Positions 20,766 to 30,924 are shown, counted from the first letter of the stretch. The stretch: 64,000 nt of DNA from Beta vulgaris subsp. vulgaris (GCF_026745355.1 NC_079208.1:53181776-53245775), one strand, 5' to 3'. The notes: generated from the letters alone by a model not told the origin. Translations and numbers: made by a program.

Positions 20766-23700
20766 TTACTGTACTGAATTTGGCAACTGGACTAAAGTGT
20801 GTTTGAAGTCCTTGCCTTCAATTTGCCTATCACCTCTAGCCACTAATCTGGCTTTGCATCTTTCAATAGTACCATCTGGGTTGTATTTGGTCTTGTAGAC
20901 CCATTTACACCCAATAGCTTTATGACCTTGTGGTAAAGTAACAAGGTCCCAAGTCTGATTTTTTTCCAAAGCTGAAAGTTCTGTATTCATAGCTTCAATC
21001 CATCTACTATCTTGACTGGCTTGTTTGTAATTGGCAGGTTCAGTGGAAGATAAAACATTAGCTAGACTAGCTAAATGTTCTGGACTGTAGGTAGAAAAAA
21101 TAGGGGAGAGAGACACATTAAAACTTTGAGAACTAGAAGTATCTTGAGAAGTATGATGTAGAGTGGGAAGGTCTACAACAAAATCTGCTAGTTTTGCAGG
21201 AGGGTGAATATGTCTAGAAGATTTTCTAGGAGGATTAGGAATAGGTTGAGGGATAGAGAGAGAAGTAGAGTGAGAAATATCAGGAGAAGTAACAGATGGT
21301 GAAGAAATAGAAGAAGTAGGATGAAAAGAAGTAGTAGGAGAAGAAATAGGAGAGGTAGAAGGAGAAGAAGTAGTAGGAAAAGGTGGTATATTAACTGGAG
21401 AAGTTAGATTATCCTGAGGATCATGAATAGCAGGATTAACCAACTGAGGAACAGGAGGTAAAGAAACAGAAGGTGGAGAAGAGACAGCAAGTGAAGATTT
21501 AAAAGGAAAAACATGTTCCTGAAATCTTACATTCCTACTAAGAAGAATTTTGTGTGTATTAAGATCATAGCATTTGTATCCTTTCTGAGCAAAAGGATAA
21601 CCAAGGAAGATGCACTTGGTAGCTCTTGGAGCAAACTTGTCAGGTGTTTTAGTTTCAACATAGCACAAACAACCAATTGTTCTCAAATGATCATATGTAG
21701 GTGGTCTCTTCATTAACACTTCAAAAGGTGTTTTCCAATCCAAGATGACAGTAGGCATTAAATTAATAAGATAAGTGGCTGCTAATAAGCAATCTGCCCA
21801 AAATTTTATAGGTAAATGTGCATGCATTCGAATTGCTCTAGCAGTATCTAATAGATGTCTATGTTTCCTTTCGACTCTCCCATTTTGTTGGGGAGTATTA
21901 GGAAGACTTCTTTGATGTATGATACCTTTTTGAGCAAAAAGTTGAGTGCAATAACTCTGGATAATCTCAGTTCCATTATCACTCCTTATATATTTCAAAT
22001 GTAAGCCAAATTGTGTCTCAATATATGCAAGGAATTGAGATAAAATGAGAGGAACTTGTGTTTTAGAATGTATTAAATGAGTCCAAGTGACCCTACTGTG
22101 GTCATCAAGAAGGGTGAGAAAATAGGTTGCACCAGTTAGACTAGGCTGTTTATAAGGTCCCCAAAGGTCTACATGAAGTAAACCAAAAATCTCAGAAGCA
22201 TGAGAAAAAGAAATAGGGAAAGGGGATTTATGCATTTTGGCATATATACAAGGTTCACAATCTAAAACTGAATCCTGTTTTGAAGCAAACAAAGTAGACA
22301 TTTTATTCATTTTGTGAACAGATGGATGACCAAGTCTAGAATGAAAAATTTCATATGAAGGTAAAGTACTAACATGAGAAACAGTACTTAGAGAAGACAA
22401 TTGAGAAAAATCTAATACAAATTTGTATAGATCAGCTTGTCTCACAGCAGTGGCCTTGACTTTGTTAGTCACAAGGTCCTGAAACACACAAGATGTAGAA
22501 GTGAATGTGGCAGTCAGATTATGTTCATCTAAAAGCTTGCCAACAGAGAGGAGGTTGTGTTTAAAATCAGGGAGAAAAAAAACATTTGAAATAGCAATAT
22601 CAGGAGTAATAGAAACTGAACCAATAAGATCAACCAGTTTAGTTTTACCATCAGGTAAACCAACCTTAATAGGTTGAGGTAAGATAGTGGAAGTAAGAAA
22701 CATATTCTTATCACAGATCATATGATCTGTTGCTCCTGTATCAACTATCCAGTCAAATTGACTGTAACAAGTAAGTAATGACTTAGTGGAAGCATTAAGA
22801 TTACCTGCAAAATTGATAGAAGGAGAAGAATGAGAATGATCTGCAACACTAGAATGAGTCTTCATCAGCTTCATCATTTCTTTGTAGACTGCATTTACTA
22901 AGGAAGCATCTACTGCCATCTCTTTATGAGAAGAAGGATCATAATCCAATGGATTATCAGCCACAAATTCATTTGCATTTGAAAGTTCAGATGCATGAGC
23001 TGCCATTTTAGAAGTTGAACCTCTACCAGATTGCTTGTTTTTGAGGTTTGTAAACCATTCTGGGATATTTCCAGTAAGTTTAAAGCACTGATCCATGGTA
23101 TGTCCAATCTTCTTACAATATTCACATTTTCTGTCACTTTTGTCCACCTTATACTTCTTATAATCCCTTCTTTCTCCAGAATTATAATAAGAAGAGTTTG
23201 CATTCTGCTTCATAGAGGCAAAAGCACTGATTTGAGCAGATGAAGTTTGCTGTTGATCAGTCAATTTATTTTGTTTTTCAACTTGTAACAAGATATAATA
23301 GGCCCTATTCACAGTAGGTAAGGGATCCATACTGAGAATGTTAGTTTTAGAGGATCCATATTTCAAACTTAAACCAGCAAGAAATTGGATTAGTTTTTGT
23401 TTCTGATCAGCAGCAAGCACTTTCTTGAGTAATCCACAAGCACAGTTAGCTAATGCACCACAAGTGCAATCAGGAAATCCTTCAATTAACTGGACTTCAT
23501 CCCAAACTCTCTTCAGTTTAGAGTAATATTCAACAATAGATGAATCATTTTGTTGAATAGAAGTCATTTTCTGATGAAGTTCAAATAATTGAGGAGCATT
23601 TGAGTGGCCATACCTTTCAAGTATTTCTTCATACAATTGGTGTGCAGATTGTTGAAGTAGAAAACCTTCAGAAATGGTTTTCTCCATTGAGTTGATTAAC

Positions 23701-23990
23701 CATGATTGAACCATATAATCATTCCTTATCCACTTCTGTAAATCTGATGATTCAACATCAGGTTTCTTACTTGATCCGTCAATAAAACACAGTTTATTCT
23801 TAGCTCCAAGTGCCATTCTAATTACTCGATTCCAGCTTAAGAAGTTCTCTCCATTGAACTTATGTGCAGCAAGTTGTTGTTCTGGATGATCTCCAGAACC
23901 TAAGTAAAATGGATCACTATATCCAATATGCAAGGGAGTTTTATCAAGAATTTCAGGAGTATTTGGAACAGAATTTGCTTCAACTTCCAT
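20766..23990 (-). CDS. copia gag-protease-integrase and start of RT
   Basis: 1074 residues. Order of domains: gag N-terminus (FNGENFLSWNRVIRMALG, residues about 44-61) and UBN2-type capsid; zinc knuckle CX2CX4HX4C (CEYCKKIGHTMDQC, about 288-301); aspartic protease DTGATDHM (about 418); GAG-pre-integrase HSRLGHPS; integrase core with the DDE residues in DLWGP, SDNGTE and NGRVERKH; a Ser/Pro-rich linker; then the opening of a copia RT (TWDLV, KWVYKTKYNPDGTIERCKARLVARG). The frame leaves the RT consensus after residue about 1058, near plus position 20795, where a one-base loss in a T/A run is the simplest explanation. The rest of RT continues in the next minus frame. Confidence 0.9.
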   Translation of the reverse strand: MEVEANSVPNTPEILDKTPLHIGYSDPFYLGSGDHPEQQLAAHKFNGENFLSWNRVIRMALGAKNKLCFIDGSSKKPDVESSDLQKWIRNDYMVQSWLINSMEKTISEGFLLQQSAHQLYEEILERYGHSNAPQLFELHQKMTSIQQNDSSIVEYYSKLKRVWDEVQLIEGFPDCTCGALANCACGLLKKVLAADQKQKLIQFLAGLSLKYGSSKTNILSMDPLPTVNRAYYILLQVEKQNKLTDQQQTSSAQISAFASMKQNANSSYYNSGERRDYKKYKVDKSDRKCEYCKKIGHTMDQCFKLTGNIPEWFTNLKNKQSGRGSTSKMAAHASELSNANEFVADNPLDYDPSSHKEMAVDASLVNAVYKEMMKLMKTHSSVADHSHSSPSINFAGNLNASTKSLLTCYSQFDWIVDTGATDHMICDKNMFLTSTILPQPIKVGLPDGKTKLVDLIGSVSITPDIAISNVFFLPDFKHNLLSVGKLLDEHNLTATFTSTSCVFQDLVTNKVKATAVRQADLYKFVLDFSQLSSLSTVSHVSTLPSYEIFHSRLGHPSVHKMNKMSTLFASKQDSVLDCEPCIYAKMHKSPFPISFSHASEIFGLLHVDLWGPYKQPSLTGATYFLTLLDDHSRVTWTHLIHSKTQVPLILSQFLAYIETQFGLHLKYIRSDNGTEIIQSYCTQLFAQKGIIHQRSLPNTPQQNGRVERKHRHLLDTARAIRMHAHLPIKFWADCLLAATYLINLMPTVILDWKTPFEVLMKRPPTYDHLRTIGCLCYVETKTPDKFAPRATKCIFLGYPFAQKGYKCYDLNTHKILLSRNVRFQEHVFPFKSSLAVSSPPSVSLPPVPQLVNPAIHDPQDNLTSPVNIPPFPTTSSPSTSPISSPTTSFHPTSSISSPSVTSPDISHSTSLSIPQPIPNPPRKSSRHIHPPAKLADFVVDLPTLHHTSQDTSSSQSFNVSLSPIFSTYSPEHLASLANVLSSTEPANYKQASQDSRWIEAMNTELSALEKNQTWDLVTLPQGHKAIGCKWVYKTKYNPDGTIERCKARLVARGDRQIEGKDFKHTLVQLPNSVQ

Positions 23991-24143
23991 TGAAGAATGC
24001 TTGAAGATTTGAAAGAAAATTTAAGAAAATTTCTGGAAATTTTGAATCAGAAACTAAGAAACTGATTGAAATGAATTTGTGTAGATATTATCTTCAATTA
24101 GAATACTAATTGATCTTATAAGAACCATTCGGCTCTGATACCA

Positions 24144-24464
24144 TGTGAATTCAACATCCTAGAGTTGAATCAAATCAGAATGTATATGATAAAATCAGAG
24201 AGATATTGAGAGAGAGAGTAGAACTCTTTATTTCTGTGTTTATTGTCCTCTACAATCTAAGGAAGAAAGAGTATTTATACAACTAATGAGGAAAGTGTGT
24301 GCTGTAAGCTTTAGAAACTTATACAAGAAGCTTTGTAACAAACTCACTAACAGAATTAACAAACTCACTAAGAGAAGCTAACTAACTTTATAATTTATTG
24401 AGCTAACTGTTATGAGGCAGCAGATGAGGTGTGAGCTGCTATGTCAGCAGCTTGGTTACTTACA
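24144..24464 (-). repeat. copia 5' LTR
   Basis: 321-bp long terminal repeat at the promoter end of the minus-strand element. It contains a TATAAATA box on the minus strand (24272-24279) and is identical to the copy at 19168-19488. Confidence 0.95.
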
Positions 24465-24469
24465 TAATG

Positions 24470-25779
24470 TGATGAGTTAAACAGTAGTAATATCTTCCAA
24501 TCTCCATGGATTATCCTCCAGAATATCTGCATATGTCATACGTGCATGCATCCTAACATTTCATATTTCGAATGTAGCTATAACAAGGAAACTTCAAACT
24601 ATTGGAGTAATTATATTGATAATTAACTAAAAATCTAATGTATTGACAACATAAGTCTTCAAACTTAGAGCTTGTTCTCTTTGGCATAAAACAGTTGAAC
24701 TGAATTGAACTGAACTGACCTGAACTAAACTGAACTGAACTGAATTGAACTCAATAGTGATATGTGAGAGTAAAAGTATTATCAAGAGCTGAACTGAACT
24801 GAATTGAACTGATCTGAACTGAACTGAACTGAAAATAAATTGGAGAAAATAGGCTCTAATCATACTTCTCAATTAAATAAAAATTGTATTTAATTAATTA
24901 TTAGGAAAACCCTTTGATGATATGGTTGAACTTAAACATTTGTAATATTATGTTCTAAAAGGTCTTAACTTTTAATTAAATTAAATAATAGGACATATTT
25001 GCATAATAAGCCGTAACTTAGAGTGGTTTTCTTAACCTATTAAATGTCGATTATGAAAGTCATAAATTTGTCCTATAAAAAACATATTATATTAGAGGTA
25101 TATTAAACTTAAATTTAATACTTATACGAATCCATTCCATTACTCGAACCAAATTGATTATAAAGGTAACAATTTGATAAATTTGATATAACTGAAAATG
25201 GACTTGGACAATTCAGTACAAAGGAGGAGAGTTCGATCTACATATATACAAGCGCAAAAGAGGTTCCATACAAAAATCAATTGGCAATAGTAGGAGTAGC
25301 TCCTCTAACTTCTATTGTGATACTTTTTCTCATCTTTTTTCAATATAAAACAACTCACATATGCACAACATACATAGAAGTTAAACACGATTTCTATTCT
25401 ATTCCACTCTTTTATATGATCACATTCCCCTTCCATTTCCTTGGTTTAACCAAAGGAGCACTAAAGTTGTGGGACAATTAGGGTACAGGCTACAAAAAAA
25501 CACCATAAATATAAGAGCAGACTGCAGGCAGACCGCAGACCTCTCATTTGATATAGTGTAGCAGCAGTCAATATAAGAGTTAGCAATAGTAACATCAATC
25601 TCTTCTTGCAACTTTCTTTATTCACAAGAACAGATTCTGATGATCTGCCAAAAAAAAGAAACCAGCATTATACAGTACTTATATATACTTTCTGCAAGAA
25701 ATCCAGTGATAAAATTATAGAAAGTTTCAGTCCCACTACTATATTGTCTCATCCCTTAAAAAAGAGAAGGAAGATTAAG
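24470..25779. other. GRF upstream region
   Basis: Between the copia element and the GRF start codon. It holds one MITE (24667-24856) and otherwise AT-rich sequence. The last few hundred bases should include the GRF promoter and leader: TATATATAC at 25243-25251 and TATATATAC at 25680 are TATA-like candidates only. A reading frame open from 25606 joins the GRF frame, but its first residues are not GRF-like. Confidence 0.35.
24667..24856. mobile_element. MITE with GAACTGAACT repeat arms
   Basis: The ends GAGCTTGTTCTC and GAGAAAATAGGCTC are imperfect inverted repeats matching the element at 44372-44610 (GGGCCTGTTCTC). Both arms are built of degenerate GAACTGAACT pentamers flanking a shared centre (GTGATATGTGAGAGTAAAAG). 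Flanks are TTA on the left and TAA on the right. Confidence 0.6.
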
Positions 25780-28700
25780 ATGATGATATTAGATGATAGA
25801 AATAATAAGAGATCTCCTTTCCCTTTCACAGCAAGTCAATGGAAAGAGTTGGAACAGCAACTTCTTACATTCAAATACTTAATATCAGGTGTTCCAGTTC
25901 CACCTCAACTTTTCTCTAATGTCATCACTAACCCTTTTGCTTCCTCTTCTTCAACTCTCTTCCCTTATCAACAATCACTACCATGTAAGCTTTTTTTTAT
26001 AGTACTAATTTTTATCTTCAAGTAATATGGACTTCCTTTTTCTTTGGGATTATTCATGTTTTGCGTATCTCTGATATGGGGTTATCATGACTTGCCCTTT
26101 TTGGTTTGTGTGCTAGTTTGAAGTTTCATATACTATCGGTGTGTTTGGTAGTTGGTTATAAATGATGGTAATGAAAATAAACATTTGTGAAGAATATCAT
26201 TTGTCCATTCCCATGCTAATGAGTGACAATGAGAATTGTTTTTTATTGTAGACAAAAATACGAGTTTAAGAGTGAGATTGCTTGCCCATGGAGAAAAATG
26301 TCTTATCATAGAGATTTTAAGGGTGCTTCCCTAATAAACTTACACTTTTAATTCATTTCCATTACCGCAATTTATTAATGACTACCAAACGGGATCGTAT
26401 ATGTGCATAAGTGTATATGAATACGTGTTTTACAGTTAGTCTTTGTCAAAATGTGGAATCATTATTATCTTCCTAAAACTTATTAGACTTACATGCAATT
26501 CGAGAGAAGTGACTTCATATGCCTTAAGTTTAAGGCTAATAAGTTTAGAAAAATCTAGATAAGTTTAGTTATTGATCAATAAGGGTCAGCCAAGGTCAAT
26601 TCACAACTCTAGGAAGCTATGATAATTTCGGATATATTCAGATAAATTAAGGCTAAAACATTCGGTTCAAGGAAAAATAAGTGAATGCACCATCACATCG
26701 TTAAAATTTAGGGTAAAAAGAAGTTGTGGATTTTGTGTTATAAAGATTTGGCTCTACACTTTTGGGTGGTGGAATTGAGAAGGTTTATGGAGACAATTGA
26801 GGCCCGATGCTCATATCTTCACCCCTAAGAGCTCATAAAAGTCTTTTGCTTGAAGAGACTCCCTTATCAATTCATTTCATTACTTTCATTTCATAGGCTT
26901 ATACGACATAAATTAATGTTTATACGACATAAATTAATGTTTGTACGACGTAAATTAATGCTTGTACAATGAATCCAAGTGTACAAAATAGCGGTGTGCG
27001 CAAATTGCCTACCTGTACCACTAGAGGTACTTTGAGGGTAGAGATTTCCCTTACCCTTATCCTTCCCCTTTACTCTTAAGTGTCTGGCCTAGGGCTGTTC
27101 AAAGTGCGGTCTGGACCGCACCAAACCGCAACCCAAACCGTTTTTTCGCGGTTTGGGTTGGTTTGCGGTTTCAAAATTGCGGTTTGGGTTATGATTTCAA
27201 GCAAACCGCGGTTTGCGGTTTGGGTTGGGTTTTAATTTTTGTAAACCAAAACCGCACCGCAAACCGCAAAGTTACATATTTAAAAAAAATAAAATTAAAT
27301 ACACTTATGAAGGTGACATACAAGTATAAAATTGAAAAAAGAAGTTTGAGGTAAAAAACTTTAACACTTTTGATAAATCATTATATATGTTTAATTATGA
27401 ATTCAACTTCATATCTATTTGGACTCTTAGTAACAATTTTTTTTTAATCTTAGATTACAAAAGTAATGTCGCGGAGGAAAAAATGGTTAAACCGCAACCC
27501 AAACCGCACCAAACCGTTTTGCGCGTTTGGGTTGGGTTGGGTTGGGAAAAATTGCGGTGCGGTTTGGGTTGGAAAATTTTCAAACCGTATATTTGCGGTT
27601 TGGGTTGGGTTACATCCCAAACCGCACCAACCCAAACCGCGAACACCCCTAGTCTGGCCCATTAAAACTCGAACAGGGTCCGGACCACTTCTTCTTACCC
27701 AAAAAAAAATTGACTACCTCTAAAGATGTCATCTTACAAGGTAACGTGTGGGACGTATACTATTTTAATTTTTACTGATAATTTTTTTGAGCTGAATTTG
27801 CACCTTAGACAAGCATCCAGCAAGAAGAAAACCCTAATCACTAACCATTAGAGTCCATTTCCAAATACCGATACAAGGTTTATAGTACGATTATAAGGTG
27901 TTAAAACAATTGTAGCTATACAAGTTTTTGATAGAGTATAGATCTATTCCTGGAGTCTCAACCATCAGCTTAAGCTTTTGGTTGAGTTGGTCCTTTGACA
28001 TGATATCAAGAGCCAGCATGACAAAAAGGTCACGGGTTCGAATCTCATCCACCCCTTCTTTCTCAGTGGAATATTTAACGTCAGATACGAGGTAAATCCT
28101 TATCCAATAGCGATCAAATACCCAGTTTTAGACGAGACCCGCAGTCCGGGCTCTGATACCATGTCATTGGACTAATTTAACCAAAAGCTTAAGCTGATGG
28201 TTGTAGTCTCAGGAATACTTTAATACTCTATTAGTTTTAATTATATCTAAAGGTTTTGTAACACTAGAACTTGAGCAATGAGCATTGAGGTTATTTTGGA
28301 AAGAAATGTACTACTTCCTTTATTTCATAATACTCGTTACACTTTTCATTGTGGGAAATTTCACATTACTTGTTAGTTGCTACACTTCTTTTTTGGACAA
28401 TATACTCTCTGTATCTCTGTCCTCTCACATGGATTCTTTTTCTTTTTAGTCTCTACCTCTTTTTTCTTCAAAAATTGCCTAAAAGTTCGTGAATTGAAAA
28501 GTGTAGTGAGTTATATGAAACGATAAAGTATATTTTATCACATCCTTGTTTCATTACTATAATTCTTAAAGGGAAGATCCAACAATTATACATAAAGTAC
28601 AAGTATATGTTATTAAAGATATATCCTTGTTTATGGCAGTTGGATGGGGTTGTTTTCAAGTGGGATATGGAAGAAAAATAGATCCAGAACCAGGAAGATG

Positions 28701-30924
28701 CAGAAGAACAGATGGTAAAAAATGGAGATGTTCAAAAGAAGCATTTCCAGATTCCAAATACTGTGAGAAACACATGCATAGAGGCAAAAACAAAACCAAA
28801 AAACACATTCAAGTGTTTTCAACAACACCACCAAAAACAACAACAACTAACACCATAATTCCAACAACACCATCTACAACAAATAAACCTTATTTATCTT
28901 CCCCTGTTATTTCTTCCTCTGTTTCTCCATCTTATATTAACCAATTACACTCTTATGATCATACCACCTCTTTTTACCCTTTTCTCTCTCCTCAATCATC
29001 TTCATTTTCAACTCATTTTACTGAGTCAACTCAAAATGTTACTGCCCCTCATTGGCTTTTGGACACTCAGTTATATGATGATCAGCCTAAAAAAGACATG
29101 AGGTTTGACTTTGACTTCTTATATATTTGCTTCATTGAGGTCTATGTTTAGTTCACCTGAAATTTTCTGATCTAAACTTATTTGATCTGATCTGAACTTA
29201 TTTTTACTGATCAGATCTGAACTGATCTGATTACAATATCTTATCTTTTAGATTTTTCTCAATATATAAGAAAAATTATAGTCAAGTGGGATCTTGTTTG
29301 ATTTATCTTAATGAGTACTTTATTAATATTCAATTATTGTAATTTTTACTAATATGTAATGAAAGATATAATGATTTTTAAATATAATCATGATCTGAAC
29401 TGATCTGATCTGAACTTATTTTTTCTGATCTGATCTAATCTGATCTGATTAGATCTTAATGATGTTATGCTTTAAGTATATGATTAAGGGTTATTAACAA
29501 TCATGTTTTGGTGATCATAATAATAGACTAGTAGGTAAGTCGTGCAATTATGTTACAAAATTAATTTAAATAGCGACTATGTTTGGAAGTGGGGTAAACA
29601 TTTAAGGTACCTTAAATAATAAAGTGCTATAAATTTTAAGTGCAAAAATAAGTAATTGTGTTTGGGAGTACCTAAAATAAAAATTTAAATGGTTAAAATG
29701 AATAATATTGATAAGTTAAAAATTTTAACTTTTCAAAATTACGTGAGTGATCGTAATAAAATTACTCTTTACTGAATGAAATTGACAATTGAGATTACTA
29801 AAACTAAATTTTTACTAAACAAGATTGATTTTTGCTGAAATTCCTAAGACATATGTAGTAAATATTTTAAAATTTTACCAATTGAAATTGAGCTTTACTT
29901 GTTTAAACATAAAAATGGTTTTTAAATATTACTCTAAAAGTGATTCAGTTTATCTTATCTTAAAGGTCGAAGGAACGAGTTTGAGGTGATACGATTTATT
30001 TGGAGTCACGTAGGTGGCAACTTCTATATATGAGGATAGTTGATAAGAAGTTTGCTTTCAAATTTTGTACGTAAGATTGTCAAGGGATCAACTCAACCAA
30101 AAGCTTAAGCTGATGGTTGAGGCCCCAGGAATAGATCTATACTCTATCACGTCCCCTCACGCAAGAGCCCTTTGGGCTTGAAGTGTGGATGCAGCACAGG
30201 TTTCCCTCAAACTTGATGCGAAATATTCCACTGAGCAAGGAGGGGTGGACGAGATTCGAACTCGTGACCTTTTTGTCACGCTGGCTCTGATACCATGTCA
30301 AGGGACCAACTCAACCAAAAGTTTAAGCTGATGGTTGAGGCCCCAGGAATAGTTCTATACTCTATGATACCATGTCAAGGGACCAACTCAACCAAAAGCT
30401 TAAGTTGATGGTTGAGGCCCCAGGAATATATCTATACTCTATCACGCCCTCTCACGCAAGAGCCCTTTGGGCTTGATGCAGCACAGGTCTCCCTTATACC
30501 TGACGCTAAATATTCCACTGAGAAAGGAGGGGTGGATGAGATTTGAACCCGTGACCTTTTCGTCACACTGGCTCTTGATACCATGTCAAAGGACCAACTC
30601 AACCAAAAGCTTAAGCTTTTGGTTGAGTTGGTCCTTTAACAAAAATGATACGAACTAAATTAACTTCCTATTAACAATGTACCTTTTTTGTTGAAAAGTT
30701 TAACATGTTTAGATAGCTGTATGATGGTATTGTGATTCCTTATACAGTTGAAATGCAGGTACTTGAAAGAGATGAAAGGAGCAGTAGTAAATGAAAAGAG
30801 ATCAAGTCAATTTCAAGATACTAGATACAACAAGATCAACAAAGAAGAGAGAGGAGAAAGATTTGGAGGAGTTGATAGAGTAGATGAAACCCAGATGCTT
30901 TTTCATCACTTCTTAGGTGATTAG
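25780..30924 (+). CDS. GRF: Growth-regulating factor (QLQ-WRC transcription factor)
   Basis: Three exons, 25780-25984, 28640-29102, 30759-30924, phases 1 and 2, giving 277 residues. Exon 1 encodes the QLQ domain ([13 protein letters not shown] ... SGVPVPPQL), which in this family binds the coactivator GIF/AN3. Exon 2 opens inside [12 protein letters not shown] and encodes the WRC domain ([19 protein letters not shown], then C and H of the C3H zinc motif in YCEKHMHRG), which carries the nuclear signal and DNA contacts. The rest is Ser/Thr/Pro-rich, and exon 3 is a short polar tail ending FHHFLGD. The ATG at 25780 starts [11 protein letters not shown] just ahead of QLQ; earlier in-frame codons look non-coding. 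The bases following the WRC do not contain a miR396 target, so it resembles the short GRF5/GRF6 type. Both introns (2655 and 1656 bp) are packed with transposons. Confidence 0.88.
26137..26397. mobile_element. Tourist/Harbinger-like MITE in GRF intron 1
   Basis: 261 bp, ends CGGTGTGTTTGGTAG / CTACCAAACGGGATCG, flanked by TAT on both sides. The interior is the reverse-oriented counterpart of the MITE at 13198-13531 (GGTAATGAAAATAAAC ... CATTACCGCAATTTATTAAT). Confidence 0.65.
26899..26964. repeat. 21-bp tandem repeat, three copies
   Basis: Unit ATACGACATAAATTAATGTT repeated three times with small changes, in GRF intron 1. Confidence 0.6.
27090..27651. mobile_element. hAT-like non-autonomous element in GRF intron 1
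   Basis: 562 bp with ends TAGGGCTGTTCAAAGTGCGG and CCGCGAACACCCCTA, flanked by a perfect 8-bp duplication GTCTGGCC (27082-27089, 27652-27659), the hAT hallmark. Both subterminal arms are dense arrays of CGGTTTGGGTTGG and its complement, i.e. extended inverted repeats, around an AT-rich centre. No transposase frame. Confidence 0.85.
27929..28233. mobile_element. TRIM with inverted LTRs in GRF intron 1
   Basis: Two 72-bp LTR-type repeats lie in opposite orientation (27929-28000 plus, 28162-28233 minus). Each has an initiator-Met-tRNA-type primer site on its inner side: TGATATCAAGAGCC after the left one, GGCTCTGATACCA before the right one. The 161-bp middle contains a tRNA-T-arm-like GGGTTCGAATC. 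LTR homology with the array at 30078-30637 is clear (CCAAAAGCTTAAGCTGATGG). Inverted LTRs are not a normal retrotransposon product. Confidence 0.7.
28311..28528. mobile_element. Stowaway-like MITE in GRF intron 1
   Basis: About 218 bp between TA dinucleotides. The ends CTACTTCCTTTATTTC and GAAACGATAAAG are weak inverted repeats, and subterminal CGTTACACTTTTCA / AAAAGTGTAGTGAG match the better preserved copy at 60748-60953. Confidence 0.6.
29138..29460. mobile_element. Partial Tourist-like MITE in GRF intron 2
   Basis: Starts GGTCTATGTTTAGTTCACCT, the terminus of the element at 61930-62211, only 35 bp after the exon 2 splice donor. The body carries GATCTGATCTGAAC repeats and the shared core (ATAGTCAAGTGGGATCTTG ... 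ATATGTAATGAAAGATATAA). The right terminus is missing. Confidence 0.6.
29461..30077. other. GRF intron 2, no further feature seen
   Basis: AT-rich intron sequence between the MITE fragment and the TRIM array. Weak TTTGGAAGTGGGGTAAAC / GTTTGGGAGTACC repeats near 29580-29680 could be another decayed MITE. Confidence 0.3.
30078..30637 (-). mobile_element. Tandem TRIM array with palindromic end in GRF intron 2
   Basis: Order on the plus strand: LTR (30078-30149, 72 bp), internal, LTR (from 30296, losing its last bases at about 30365), directly joined to GATACCA plus LTR (30373-30444), internal, then a partial LTR from 30584. Each intact internal/LTR border has GGCTCTGATACCA, i.e. the primer site TGGTATCAGAGCC on the minus strand; the distal border (CTCACGCAAGAGCCC side) follows a purine-rich minus-strand tract GTGAGGGGACG. 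Internal regions are about 140 bp and non-coding, so these are terminal-repeat retrotransposons in miniature. The last LTR turns into a perfect 50-bp palindrome (30588-30637). Confidence 0.8.

Larger units (their letters stand above)
19168..24464 (-). mobile_element. Ty1/copia LTR retrotransposon, very recent
   Basis: 5297 bp, flanked by the 5-bp duplication TAATG (19163-19167, 24465-24469). The two LTRs (19168-19488 and 24144-24464) are 321 bp each, start TG, end CA, and are identical by eye over their full length, implying very recent insertion. Next to the right-hand (5') LTR lies the primer site TGGTATCAGAGCC (minus strand, 24131-24143), complementary to the initiator Met tRNA 3' end. Next to the left-hand (3') LTR is a polypurine tract (CTTGAGGAGGGGG on the minus strand, 19489-19501). 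A TATAAATA box lies in each LTR (24272-24279 in the 5' copy). Gag-pol is intact except for one frame break near 20795. Confidence 0.95.

Noticed and set aside
24627..24872. Minus-strand frame of repeated SVQFSSVQ
   Set aside because: Translation of MITE pentamer repeats; the same pattern occurs in the related MITE at 44372.
27387..27723. Frames with repeated GLGWV/KPHQT residues
   Set aside because: Translation of the CGGTTTGGGTTGG arm repeats of the hAT-like element in several frames.
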